Part shown: positions 46,261 to 61,200 of the stretch, one piece after another
Numbering within the stretch: position 1 is the first letter of the stretch
Layout of the letters: every line of letters starts with the position of its first letter
Origin: Eumeta japonica
Lineage: Eukaryota > Arthropoda > Insecta > Lepidoptera > Psychidae
Direction of reading: 5' to 3'
DNA length: 64,000 nt
Assembly: GCA_005406025.1 (NCBI GenBank)
Contig: BGZK01001441.1
Location: 62,001-126,000, forward strand
Notes under the pieces: generated by a model
Database searches by the model: none
What the model was told of the DNA's origin: nothing
The model's input: only the letters and a program-made list of their open reading frames with translations
Program-made: the position numbers and the translations under genes

Positions 46261-49200
46261 TCAATATGAAACATAAACTGGATCATTAACTTTAACAAAG
46301 CAGCCCGGTGCTGAGCGCAGTGCCACTTGAAGTCCCAGCTTAGGTGAACTGCCCGTAAACTTACGCAGTTTTGGATCCTGGATTTGACGATAACTGTAAA
46401 CATAGAATTAAAAAAATTCATGTATTGTATATCAAAAATATTTTTTTATGTGAGAGAATAACTATCATACCTGTAAGACGAATCGATTTTTGTTTTTGTA
46501 TGACTGTCTCATGACATATATGTAAAAACATTTCACATGTTTCGGTGCAGTGGTACAGTAATCTGTGCAGCGATTTTTGCGTGATGTGGTAACAAAAATA
46601 CAGACAGGCAGACAAAAATTCTAAAAGCTGTTATTCTAATAAAGATCTCCCATATCAGTTTTTTTTTAATATCTGAAATGTTACAAACTTCGGCCTGTTT
46701 CAGTTTTATTATATGTATAGATATTTCTTTGTGTATGTAATATATTAATTATATATCTTATATTACGTTCGTCTCATTGCAGCCTTTCAACGTTCACTGT
46801 TGGATATGTCCAACTCTCCAAGTCTCCTCCTAGATTTCCACGAAGCACGATCCCGGTCCATCTGTAACCAACGGTGATCCGTGAACCGGACCAGGTCGTC
46901 GGTCCACCTAGTAGGAAGACGTCCAGCACTACCACGTCCAGTGGTCGCCAATCGTGACTCTTACCAACCTATCATACATCGGTAGTCCAAGAGATGTGGT
47001 CTGCCCATTGCCATTTCATATGGCTTAGTCTGTGAGCTACGTTCAGTTACTTTGACTCTTCTGAAGATTACCTCATTTCGGATTTCATCTGGCAGAGAAA
47101 CTCCGAGCATAGCTCATTCCTAAGCACTTATACTTAAAAAGATATTTTCCAGTAGTGATTAATGTAAAATGATTACACAAATACCTTTTCAAGGTTGTCA
47201 GCGGCTCGGTTTTAACGTCTCGAATACCGGTTTCAGGATCGATGGTCGTCAGTACACATCTATGGAGAGGAATAATAAAATGATAGACACATACATAGAA
47301 GTTTTTTTCATTGCATATTCGAGGGCCATCAGGGAGTACATAGTCACCACCGCCTATGAACGCTTGTAACTCTGGAGAAATCACCGGTGCGTTGCTGGTC
47401 TCGTGGAAGGAAGTAAGGTATATAGAGTGGGCCACCGTAACTCTCACGACGAAAGACAACAGTGGAAGTTGCTACTTCACGTTCGTAGTCTGTGAGATAT
47501 ATATATATGTATGTATATATATATCTCACAGACAATATAAATACAACTCTGTTTTTTTTTTGGCGGATTTTATTATATACGTAAATAAATCACGTCCAGT
47601 ATGCTCTCCAAACCCTTAATAATAATGGATATTTAACCTTTTCAAGGGATCGGTGTTATTTATTTTCAAATTAGCAAATCCCCGACGAGCAAGAAGTCAC
47701 AGTTAAGCTACTACTATAATTTTATTGTAAATAATAAGTCATCTGATTTAATAGTGCGGAGCGTAATTTTCCAGAGGCGTGTTTGGACGCACATCATTCT
47801 CGTAGCGTAGATGTAGACGTATCACAACCTGACCGAGTACGATGCACTGAAATTTTCATAATTTAAATAATTTCATTATATTATACTATACTAACGAATT
47901 AAAATAATGACAGTGTTAATCACGTGGACGTGGTTTTTATAATCATGTATATATTTTATATTTATTGATAATTTCATTTAATAATTTAAATTTATAACTG
48001 AAACAATGGGGTTACCCATATAATTTTCTGGTATCTATACAATCTCTTCATTTTTTATATAAAAAGTATCAGGACTCAGGACCGTCAGGATACTAAAATT
48101 GGTTTAATGATTTGAGCGTGACTGATGAACAAACATTCGAACAAACATATTTTCACATTTATGATAAACTAGGCGTTTTTAAAATTTAGCAATGATTGTT
48201 TTATAGGCTAGCGGTTTTTAATAGAAATTTTTTCTTCTATAAAAACTATACTATATTCTATTCTAGGACGTAATCCACTTCTATGAAATTTTTTTACAAT
48301 TTCTTCAGAAATTAGAACGTAATCTAAGAATAAAAAATTGAAACAAACACGTTTTCACAATTAGAATGCATATTATAGGCTTACAGATTGTATTGAAATA
48401 TGATTACACTTATTACACAATTTAAATCAGCACAAAAACACGAACCATGCTGCATGTATGGCCGTATGTTGATTATTTACACACTAGTGAAACTGAACAA
48501 AAGCACGGTTGTGTAACATAAATGCAACTGTTTTGGACATGCAATAAAACTAACCTGCAGTTTAGAGATAACGTAAAAGAACCTTACTTACTACATTTAA
48601 TCTTAAGAGATGTCACTCAGCCTTAACAAATATTCGGACCCAGACTTATTTTCTAACATCAGCGCTTTATCCACGTATATACTTTCTACAGCTCAGTACT
48701 TCTACTTGTGTCGTCGAGATCAGATTGGCGCGTTTACTGAGTAAGTTTTTCCAGTGAGAAAAAATTATTACACTTGCCTAGTATAAGCCTTGATAACATT
48801 ACCTGGTACACGGTTTGAGAACCTCAAATACAACTTCGCCGATTTTGATGAACTTCCAATAATCCTCGTCGTAGGGGTGCGCGCCGACCACCAAGAAGTT
48901 GGGGCGGAAGTTGCGCCAGGAGACTTTGTTGCCGTCGAGGTGTTTGTTCAAATCGTCAACGGAAGCATCGTTGATCAAATTGAAAGCGCACTCGTCAGGA
49001 AGAGCACCCTGTATCGAAAATAAAGATTCATGTGTAAAGCAAGTATTATTATTAAGATTGACTCGTTTGTTAAAAAAACACAGGTCCACTCGATTTTCAG
49101 TGTCAATTGCAACACATCATAAATCATTTGGGGTACAAATAAAAACCTTGCTGAAGATTTCTTTTAAAATTTAATCCAATAGTATGATTTTCGTTTTACT

Positions 49201-52200
49201 TTTTCTGTTTCATTTTCTCCTTACCAAAAAAGTATTTTATGGCAATAATTATGCAAAGTAAATTAAGCGAATCTTTATATTATATAAAATAAAATATTAA
49301 TTAAACCACTTGCTAAAATAATCACTACTGATCACTGCCGTGAACTCATTTTATTTCTTATCTAAATTGAATCACTGCTTATAAAATGGTAGATCTTTAA
49401 AGAGCTGTAATAAGTGAATCAGCATACCTTCTTTGAAGTTTGCATGTAATCTTAATTATATCTATCTCACAATTTTTCGCTTGTAGGCACTATCTGTTAT
49501 AATGTTCAAAAATAAATTACCTCTTCAAATAATATTGAATACTATAGGTATCTGATATGATATACAGTAATATGAAACTAGATACATTTTGTGTTAATTA
49601 TGGGAAAATAAGATATAGTTTTACATGATTTATAACATACCGTATCCTCTTTCTCGAACTTGAAAACGCTGTCGGGATGTCTCAGCGGTCGAGAACGCTC
49701 CGCAGCGTAGTACACCAGCCGGAACTTCCCCTCTGTGGTACGATTCAGCAACCTGAAGCATAAATGTATAAGTTCTGATGATAACATTTTAAAAATCGAA
49801 TTACTAGTTTCAGCGCAAACGCGCACCGAACTGAAAGCAATAAATTAATTTTGAAATTAGTCACAGAAATCGTTGCGTTGACATAAAATAGGAACGCGGG
49901 GGAGAAAAGGTAGCGGTTGGAGAGCGTTGTATCTACCAATCACATCATTTGCAAGCAATGCAGAGCGGCAAAGATTCGTGCGCTGTACTGTAGGTACTTA
50001 TGTGTATATTGTAATAGATAGGCTAGGAGTAGGCGGCATGTGACGCATCCGGCCTCCGTACTTAGTCTCGCGAATGTGAACTCGCGTTCGATTCAAAGCT
50101 TGATTAGGAAATTCGAATAAAAACAGCAGAGACAAGGAGAAAACATAAAAAAGTGTAGTCGAGGGCTCACGCCCAAGTGCACGGGCTTCGATAGCAATAG
50201 AAAAGTGGATTGTTATAAAAAATACAGTAGAATATATATATATATATATATACTAGCTTTTGTCCACAGCTCCGCCCGCGTGGACTACGATATTTAGACC
50301 GTTTTAAAAGCGTTCGTGGTGTTTATTCATATTTTTCCCACACGATCATTTTAAATGACCTCTCTATTATTTAGATTAAACTGTATATCTGGTTCTACAC
50401 AACCAAATCAGATGATATATAGCTTAGATGTTAAGTGGGATCCCAAACTACGAAACTGTGAAATTTTTATCAAAATCCGTTTAGTCGTTTTTGTGTGATG
50501 CGGTAACAAACATACAGACAAACAGACAGACAAAAATTCTGAAAACAAAACTTTCTCTGTGAAAAAATACATATACATACCAATTTTCATAATGATCGGT
50601 CAAATAGTTTCTGAGTCTATCGATTTCATAATATACACATCCTTCTTTATATATATATATATAGATTCTATTGATTCTATAGATTCTATTGTATAAAGAT
50701 AGATTAAAAAAGTTTTTCTTTATTTTTTTATCATCCATGGTTTTTATGTACCATGGAACTTATACACTAAATACGATCTAATGTTCTCTTGGCTAACTTT
50801 CTTATATCCAGCGAGTTTAAAAATCATTCATTGAAGGCCTTTTTGTTCGTTGTACGTTCTGTAGCCTTATAATCTAGTCAACACAAAATATTCTACGAAA
50901 ACAATTTTCATCAATGAGAAGGTCTGTTCTTACTGAGCTATAAAAATTAAATAATGAAAAAGAAAAAGCTGAATTTAGAATTCTAAATTCCTTCCACACT
51001 TTTTTACGACTTTTTACTTTAATTCACTGATAGTTCAACGAATTTAATAATGGTCAAGTAATTTCGGGGGGGCGAGAAAGAAATGGCCGCCCATTGACGG
51101 CTGTCGCAGAGGTGACGTGCTTATGGAACATGCGAATTAAGATGAAGAGACTCATCATGTGCCGCAGAATGCATCGGTGAGAGTGCACGGAATTTTATAC
51201 GCGCATCTCCGCGCAAGGAGGATATTTTTACTCTGGGTACCGCTCAATCTAATACAAGCAAATTAGAGCAGGTTCGTCTCCGCACACTTGGGTGCGATAT
51301 CGTCAGCACTGTTGCGGACTACGCTATAAGCCGAATTATTAACCTAAAAAATGTTCAATTATAGTACATACCCTATATTTTTTATCTTGAATACGTAAAC
51401 GATTTATTAACTGCCCCCCGTCTGTGCTTTGTTTGCTAACCACTAGTCGTGGACATCGGAATTGGAGTGCTGACGAGTCAGTTCTCGAACTCATCATCAG
51501 TTTTCATCAAAATCAGTCCTCTAACCCCCGATAGGATTATTTCGTAACAATACACACTTATGATGAATAATATGATCCAGAAACACTTTTCCGATTAAAT
51601 AGTATTTAAGATGCTATCGCATAAAACACATCCACCTTAAATTTTAAGTGAATCCGTCCTGTAATAAGTCTCATTATCTGTAGATTATCCTACGATAACC
51701 TTACAGGATACAACAGTTTAAGGCGGTATAAAAGACATAGCATCATGTGTTTCAAATAAATCTAAACGATGGATTGCGTGATGGATGTACCACAGATGAA
51801 AATTTTCAAATTGCTCTTTTGTAATATATGTCTATAGTAATATTTATTCCAGTAAGAATTGTAAAAAATATATATACCATTATTATGTACAAATTTGATA
51901 CAGATACTGTTTTGTTGTAATAGAATGTATACATAGGTAAATAATATAATTTAATTATAGTAAAAATTAAGATCAAATAAACAATACTCTTGGATTCAGA
52001 AAACTACGCACAGGGTTTAACTTCGCGAGCAAACGGCATTGTCACAACCGATTCATATCACTCGATATGACGCTTGACTCTCTGTCCAATTTAAGTTTCA
52101 AGATGACGCTGTTAACCACTGGGCCACCATCGTCCAAATCCATTGGTTCTTTACCAATTTACATACTTTTAAATCGCACGTATCCTCTGATTGTGACTTG

Positions 52201-55200
52201 TTTCTTAAATCAATCTCCAATGCCGTCCATTCGCCAGTCACCTTTTCAGCAACAACATGAGCTTTCGTACACTCAAATCGTATTGTGAACGAAATCCAGG
52301 TCTTGATTGCATTTTTCTAATGTGTCACCTGACTGCCTAAACGTTTACGACTGCGGTGACAAGTGAGCCGCCAGTGCCGCGCCGAAGATGGAAGGCGGCA
52401 TAGAACCAGCGACGTCGCCAAGTCAATAAGTGTTATTTTATTATATAGGTGAAAAGGACAGATAAGTTTACACGCTAGAAAAACATTATAAAGCATGCCA
52501 TTATAAATAAAAATAGATGTTATTGTTATGGCGACGATGAAAAGCAAACCTTTAATAATAAACATTTGTAGCTTTGAAGACAATGACTGTAGTTGTAACA
52601 AGAAGAATGCATTTTTTGTAGGGGTTGAACTGAACTTTTTTGTTTGGAAATTGAAATTAATAAACTTTTTTTTTAATTCTATGAGTAGGAGCGGACCATT
52701 ATTTTTTTTTGTAAAATTCTATTTATACGAATACTTGCAACAAATAGTTATATCGCGACTAAAAAACGGCGTGGTGATCATTTGTAGGGGCGTTTATAAA
52801 TCATTTCTAAGTAAGTAATAAGTTGGATGAAAAAAGGAGGAGGTTGTACCTGTTTAAGAAAAGTCGTACGGCCGTACGTTATCTGACTATCGACATTTAT
52901 GTAGACCATTCTCCGTTTTTATATTACCTACATAACCTACATTTATTTTATGCATTTGTGATAGCAATAACGATATAGGATAATATTTATTTGTCATTTT
53001 CTGTATATGTATACAGCGGTGATTTAAACGGCAGTAATTTCGTACATAGCAGAAGGACATGGATAGTCCAAATACTAATTGCCACTGCAAACGTATATGC
53101 TTGCACTTGGTCTCTATTTTTCCCATAGTTTTGATCCGTTTGCAATATTCTAAATTAATTCACATACAAATATGAATACAAACATCTCATTCGGTATTGC
53201 GTAACGAGCGAATTGACAACACTTGTATTTGAAGCAAAAGCAAAGTCAAATAGACCACACCGATGACAGCGAAGAAAAAATAAAACTCGAGATAATTACT
53301 GGCATCTTACCGAATATTATGTTACATATAGCGCTATCAAATGTTTATTATGAAAGGAGCAGACAGTGTTGATAAAATGTTATCAATACTGTCTGTTTAC
53401 TTTTTCTTGATTCGGTACACTAGTGAATAAAGTATATATTAAAAAAAAATGTTTACAATAGACAACTTTTATTATTCAAAAGGAATTAAGCAATTAATAT
53501 TGTGAATAAATAATGAATTGTGACAGGCGCTTGACGTACGAAACCGATTTAATGTACGTAAGTTCTGAATAGCTTGTAGCGAGAAATTCGCCCAATTTGT
53601 CTAGTCTTATTTTTTAGCCGTTCTAATCTCACGGCATATTCACGCCGCTTTTTCTTGTTCACCTACCTATTATGTTCGCTAACATAGTCTTCTTCCCCAT
53701 GCACAGTTAACAAACATATCGTCGCCCGCGCCGGACGATATCGGCGGCAAAAAAATAATCATTCCTGTCTCAATTGCACACCGCATGCGCGCAGTCGAGA
53801 TCATCCAATAGGTAATATTAAAATCTGCCGTCGATAATGTTAAGGAATACCGAAAAGTTTGCGTCTTCATAGTGTAGGTGGCGCACCGACGGAGAGTTAA
53901 AAAGAAACGTCTTAAGTATTATGCTGTGGATCTTCCCACTTATTGTCCAGATATCGGTGATGCATCATCATGTCGGCCGATCGGAATACTTCGGCTATTC
54001 AGCACTGTTATGACTAGCAAATGTATTTAGAGATATATATAAAGTTTATTTTATTATTTTTAGAGCATTTGTAATTCGAAACTGTTTTAAGTAAGTTTAT
54101 ATATATATATTCATTTCGTTTTTGATTATGATTGCCGAAACCTCATAATTTACAATAATTTCATTGAATGTATTTCAAGAAAACCCAAAGTTTTCTCTTG
54201 AGAAAACAATCTTGGCTGTAATATCGGGCCATATATAAAATACAACTTCATTGCTACAATGAAGTTACCTATAAAGTTTTAAATGTATTCTAATATTATG
54301 TGTAAAAACTCTGTAACGAGAAACCAGCATGCATGCAATTTTTGGTATTTTGACGTAATAACAGTTCTTAACTGTTTTTTCATTCGATTCATATTCGATC
54401 ATATTTCAATTAACAGAATGTATAAATATATTTTAAAAATACTTTAAACATACAGGGTTACTTAAAATGTGTCGTATTCCTGCTAAGGGGTAATAGATGA
54501 GGTCATGAGCAATCAATTTGATTATGTAATGTTGTGTCAGAAACTCAACGGTTATTGAGCTAGATGTGATTTCATATTTTTTAATCAAAATACGATTTGG
54601 TCCAATCAAAAACTGATATAAAAAAAACTTAGTGTTTCAAGCTTAATTTTTAGTGATTTTCATTAGAAGACATTTTAACTATTTATAATAAAATTATGAA
54701 AAAAATACAAATGCTCTTAAGAAAATGCATTTTAATTGTTATTTATTATATTTTATTCACACTTATCGGAAATAAACAGCATTATTGGAAAAAAAAACCT
54801 AGGAATGAAATGTGCAAAACATTTTAAAAATATCTTCATTTATTTACCTTTCAAACGAGATACCCTGGTGGAAATATTTATTTATAGTCCGAAATCTCAG
54901 AGAATATTTGACTTTTTCAGAGTTTTTCAGACTTTTTCGGACTTAATAACATTTTAAGTCCGAAAAACTCTAAAAAATTCAAATAATCTCTGAGGTTTCG
55001 GACTATAAATAAATATTTCCACCAGGGTATTACAATTGGGAACAGCTTACGTATATGTAAACAAAAAAAAATGATCAAACAAAAGTACATCCAATTTTGG
55101 GATTACGTTTTACCTACTTCCTGCTTCGAGCGCTTCGAAAGTGTTCGTACGTCATCGGGCCGGGCCGAGTTAAACATAATAAGGGAGTGAGTGAGATAGG

Positions 55201-58200
55201 ATTGCGCTTTGTTAGGTTTAATAAGTTAGTTCGTTCCAAATACTTTGTCTGCGCACACGCACGAGTTTTGTTCACTGGCTATTTCTACGTTCGATTTCTG
55301 TGATATCTTGTACGTCTTTTCTCATCATGGGAAACGCAGACGATCCACCGCGACGTAACCGCGGCGATCAGCCCCGACAAACCCTTACAAACGAAGAGTA
55401 TGGCGATATAACATTCTGTTACGGATGTTATATCGCCATACTCTGACTATATAACGGAGACTCCATGTTGTTTTCAGCGCATCATATCGCCGCATTCGCC
55501 AAACTGGATATGTTCACAGGCGACAGAGCGACGCAGATCGGCCTCGAGTCTATCGTTCTGAAGTTGAAGAAGAGATAATTCGCCATTTTTACGAGGATCC
55601 AACTACATCGACGAACACTGTAGCTGCACGTATGGGATTATCGCAATGGAAAGTGTGGTTTAGTGTACATAGTGCCAGATTATATCCATACCACTACACG
55701 CCTGTAAATGCAATAGAAGAGGGTGATCCGGCAAAGAAGATTGGATTTCTGCAGGTTTATGTGTTTATATTACATACGGATGCAGAAAATCCTGACTTTG
55801 TAAAGAAAATTCTTTGGACCGATGAATCAAAATTCGATAAAGTTTATGAGATACTAAGTTTGCTGATATATTTTTCCTAACAAAAACGTGATTTCTACTA
55901 TTAAAAAAAACAAACTATTAAGTTTCATATTATAAATCAATCTAAGCCATGCACGTTTCATTGATACCAAAATAAAAACACGTTCTCTATTTTTTATTAT
56001 AATTTTAGTTTAAAGGCAAGATATGTCTGTTCCTATTACCGCTTTTTTATTTTGGTTCACTGTTTAAGTTTATTATTATTTTTTGTTGATGTAATCTGTT
56101 GTTATACCTTAGGCATTGTTAATTGTTTTTCCATAAAGTTTGCGACAGTCGCTGCAACAAGATGCCAACCACAGAAACAAGAACGCGAAATTTATGGTGT
56201 TGGCACATACCTACCGACCATATGCACGGTCGAATAGGAAACCTAGTTCCTATTCGACCGTGCATACCTACCTATCTGATATCAAACGACAGCTTCGGTG
56301 TCAGCAACCTGTACTTGCAGTGCACCAAGTTGATTTACAAGTCGAAAATCGTATTGTGCATAGTAAGTAGTATTATAGTTATTAAATGGGTAAAATTCTC
56401 CATCGACTTGTCACTCACCTCGTGAGCCACGCGTTGGCCGCGTCCCCACAGTCGTAGACCGGCACGGGATTGCTCCACACGAACGCTGTGGTGCGTTTCT
56501 GGGATTTTCCAACCTGACAACAAATAGGTATTATTTGTGTTGAAATCACATTTACTTACAAGTATATGATAGGTATATATTTTAAATGGTACTTAATTTT
56601 AATTTCTAGGTTAGTGTAACCTAGTCTAGTCTTTAGTCTAAACTTAAATTTAATTTCGTTGTCGAAGTGACGAATCCGGTACTCTCTTTGGCACCACATT
56701 AATGTAGCACCGCATCGTGCTGCAGAACACTCGATATTTTTAATTCCAAAAATGCATCTATCCTACCCACCATATTTCTATGCGATTTTTAATTGTTTCT
56801 CGAAATCAAGGAAAAATTAAAGAAAAGCAAAAGTGATTTTGATATTTGTGAGTTATTCAAAGTTCTTCTTCAAGCGGTTTAAATACATAGAAAAGTATAT
56901 ACGTGCTTAGGATGAATACTTTGAAAAGATATATGTCAGTAGTAAATAATAAATATTACAATTTTTGAGTATCTAGTTTCTCTTTTTTTACGCCCCCTCG
57001 TAAAACTTTCTAACAACATGTAAAGGCCACATGTTAGCAATTTTCAAGATTATTCAGGCCATGAATCGATAATAATTATCATTTATTTATTATGGATGAG
57101 GCATTTTAAGTATAAGCAATCGAATGCGCTTACTTACGCTAAATGAAAGTCGCTAAAGAGAGTTAACGTTAGAGCGCCTGTGGCTCAGTGGTTGAGAGCG
57201 TCGCCTTGGAACCAGAAGGTGCCGGGTTCGATCCCGACCACGGGCGAATCCACCAGAACGTTTATGACTCGAGTCAAGCCGCCGTGGAAGGCTGCAGGTT
57301 CAAGCCTCGAAGGAGAGGGGGTGCCCCAGCAGTGGGGTGATAAAACCCAATAAAAAAAATATATAGAACGGTGGAACCCGCAGGCCGGTGAAACTTTCTG
57401 CTACGATATTTATCGATGTGCTTTTGAGCCCCTTGAGTTATAAGTGTTGTCCGTGAGTTTTTGAGCTAGAATATTTTAAAAAAGGTTGACACTTCGGGAT
57501 ATCCCTGTATTTTCTTACTGTTTTCGAGCTTTGAAGTGTTAAAAATAAAGGATCAGTAAATTATTCAACTCCTCATGCTCAAAAAATCGATTTAACTGCT
57601 TTTTCAATTTTATGAATTTAGCAATGACGACGTTGTTTTTTTAAGGAGAACAAATGAATACATTTTGGAATCAATCAGTAGAGCAATTTACAAAATATTG
57701 TAAGAAAATACTTTTTAAAAAATATTCCTCCAACGATATCCCTTGAACAAATCAACCAATTTTTATACATTTTACAGTAATCGATGCACCTGTTTGGGGA
57801 AAAGAGCTGATAAGATATTGGTATCAATCGGTAAAATAGTATAAAGGTGAAATTACAAAAACATTTTTCTGAAAACTTTATTTTTGAGATTCTTTAAGAC
57901 GTACGGACGAAACTAGTTCAAAAAGTTCAAGTTGAATGGACTCCTTTCGAATGTCGCGAACTGCCTTACGATCGGTTAATCTATTGAAAAATATTAGAGG
58001 TTTACATACACACACCCACGTAAACTCGCACATACGCAAGGAAAAAACGCATGCACGCATGCAAGCAAGCAAGCACGCACGCACGCATACACACACAGAC
58101 ACACACACACACAAATGATCGAAATAGATTCCTAGGACCCTAAAACGTCAAGATTTGATGAAAACTCGATATTCGAAAATATGAGTGAAGACAGTTACTT

Positions 58201-61200
58201 TCCAATTTTATGAAATTTTTTCAATTTTTATAGCGGAAAGTTAAAATGTGGGAGCTAAAAAAAAACAACTTATTTTTAACCTTGAAAACCAAAATTCATA
58301 ATAATATCTTTGCATTTCACCTCTGCCAAATTGACGGAAACTGGTTCCATGTCTGGATGCGTCAAAGTCAGAACGGATCCATTTACAGTAGGCTGGATGA
58401 GTAACATCTCAGGGTGCTGTCTTGCAGTAATAAAATTGTCCTTTTCCGTCACGACCATTAGTACTCTAAAAATAACAAAGAACTTACTATAAAATTCCAT
58501 TGAATATACGTGATATAAAATAAAATGTTAACACAATTATTTCGAACGTAAGTACCTTACCTGTCCCTCAACCAACCGTCCCTTAGACCCATGCTCGTGC
58601 ACTCGGCTGTCAAGAGTTGAATTCCACCGCAGGATTTGATCGGGTAAGCTTTAACTTCTTGCAGGGTGCCCACTTTCGACCAGTTTTCTGGAAATTTCTT
58701 CTTTTGATACAAATAACGCGAAGCAACCAGCCACCCCAGACCGGCCAAGGCGGCCGACAGCACACCCGCTACGACCGGAGCTGGAGCTGCGACAATTACA
58801 GCGTTTGATTACAGGTTATGAGCTCTATCTACAAACTGTTAATTTTTTTACTCTTGCACTTAATAATAATGGGTAGGTTGGCTTAGATTCCAAGTATGCT
58901 ATTTCAATGCTACAATATCATGCTTAAATAATTTTCAAATCCGTCAATGAACTGTGGGAAACGATTGTTTATCACCGGAAAAAAACAATTATGACAAGTA
59001 TATAAATATTGTATACACAGTGGAAACTTCTGGTTTCTGTCCGTTCCTCTGATATGAATTCGTGAGTTATTAACTTGTCCAAATGTTTATCAAAAAAAAA
59101 ATAAATAAATAAATATATATATGATATCCGACACTGATAATTACCTTACTTTGTGTACATAAACATTTTCGCAGTGAGACTGCTTTTTGAACTTGAACTG
59201 CCTAATCAAAGTGTAAGTTGCCCTTTTAACTAGCGATGCATATTAATGGCAGCAAAAACGTAACGTTTTTACCCTTCTCTTTCGCGTGCGTGCGCATCGC
59301 GCATGAGTCGGCAGAGAAAATATGGGAAGTATACACATAAACACATATTTAATGGAAATGTTTTTTAAGATATCGAGAGTCATTCTATTTGCACAACACC
59401 GCTGAATAAATTAACACCTTATTGGCTAGAAGTGGATACATGACCGACGCCGCATCACTATGACGAGGCTCAGTCATACTACAAAGAGTACTACATATAA
59501 TACAATATTAGATATATAGTCTACCCGCTAATTACTCTTCTCTAATCGGCCATTCTAAATTCTTAATGCACATCCTCATTGTACAAATACAGCGTGTTTT
59601 ACTGTTTTATTATATGTATAGAAATAAATTTTTAATTCGTCGCCGAACCGAACATATTGAAAGTCAAAGTAGCCAGTATTCATGCCATCCTTCATTTTTT
59701 ATAAAGCCGCCATCTTTCCATACCACCAGATGCAAATAGGCTATCAATAAATGATTTACTTATTTCATTAAAAATTATCTGTGACCACGGCTCCGCCCGG
59801 GTGGTTATAGAAATTATTCTTCATTTTTATTGCGACTGACCACTCTTTCGATCATGATTCCGACCTCGACACTAAGTTCTAACGTCACTTATTGTATTGA
59901 AGTTTAACCATAATGTTTGCTACGACACTAGACATAAAAATTTTGGATAATCCAAAAGTGCACACCTTATAGCGGTCGTTCAATTTTTACACTATATATA
60001 TATAACGAACAAAATGTCCAGTCGTATTTTTATAATACTAATTACAATTAAACTATGTTGAATTAGACCGTGATCTTCGAAAGAACTTAGTTTAGGATAA
60101 TACTAAAGCGTTTGGAAAAAAAAAATGGACTAGATCAGTTAAGTTTTTCGGGAGTTACTGTGACCACGCGAGTGTGGATACATACAGACGCATGGACGTC
60201 CACGGAATATTTATGTTAAACATGTTACTCATTAATTTAAAACGCAAAATGTCTCTTAAAAATATCATAAGTGTTGAAACTAGTTTTTTTCCTTGATATT
60301 CATGTGTAAATATTATTATGTAAGTGCGATAAAAAATAAATAGAGACCCTTTTAGTTCAAAAAATCACTTAATTTTTGTAAGGCGAGAGTAGGGCACTAC
60401 CTCAACACTCCGCTTATGAGGCGTGCAATAAAATTATATCCTTCGCGCGTAAAGATTACACACACTTATAAATCTTTTTTTTGCCTTTGCCTTCGTAATA
60501 ATAGCGTCTAAGAACGTGTTTTTGTGACAAATATCAATCGCACAAATGCCTTCCAAAAATATTTTTTTCTTTATTGTGAGTTAAAATAATTTTCTTAATT
60601 CATTACCAAACGTAAAGCAATTTTACTTTTAATCAGTTTCATGATCTTACATGAAAACTAATGTACCAAACACATAGACCGAAGTCCGAAACAATTCTAG
60701 TATAATTTTAATAATTTCAATGTTGACGAAAAAAATGTGCAGTACACATTTTCAACTTCCCGCTAAAAAAAAACTTAGTATTATCAAAAAATAAAATATA
60801 TCTTATGAACGGATAGACAGGGTGAAATTAACATCGAGGCAATATTGACGGGGACCAGGATCGCGATCGCGAGCGGGACTGCGATTGAGACCGTCAGCGA
60901 GACCGATCGAAATAATAGACGAAGAAATGCATCTCTTTTCATGCGAGCGCACGCTAGTTGAATGCAATCAACATTCTCTAAGGCACTTAACTTTCAAAAT
61001 AACGCAACCCTTAAACCATACCTATATATTACTTTTTGATAAATTTTGCTTCGATCAGAATTCGCACTTCGAGTGATGTAACTGCGATTTAAGTTATCTA
61101 TCTACTTATAAGCTTATATTACGTCATGTCAAATTATAATTTACACCAATTTTATACACCACATAAGTAAAAGAAATAACTTTCAAAGTACGTAAAAAAG

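Noticed and set aside
57878..58118. Open frames rich in Cys/Val (-) or His/Thr (+)
   Set aside because: They come from the CA/CGCA simple repeat at 58,004-58,114.
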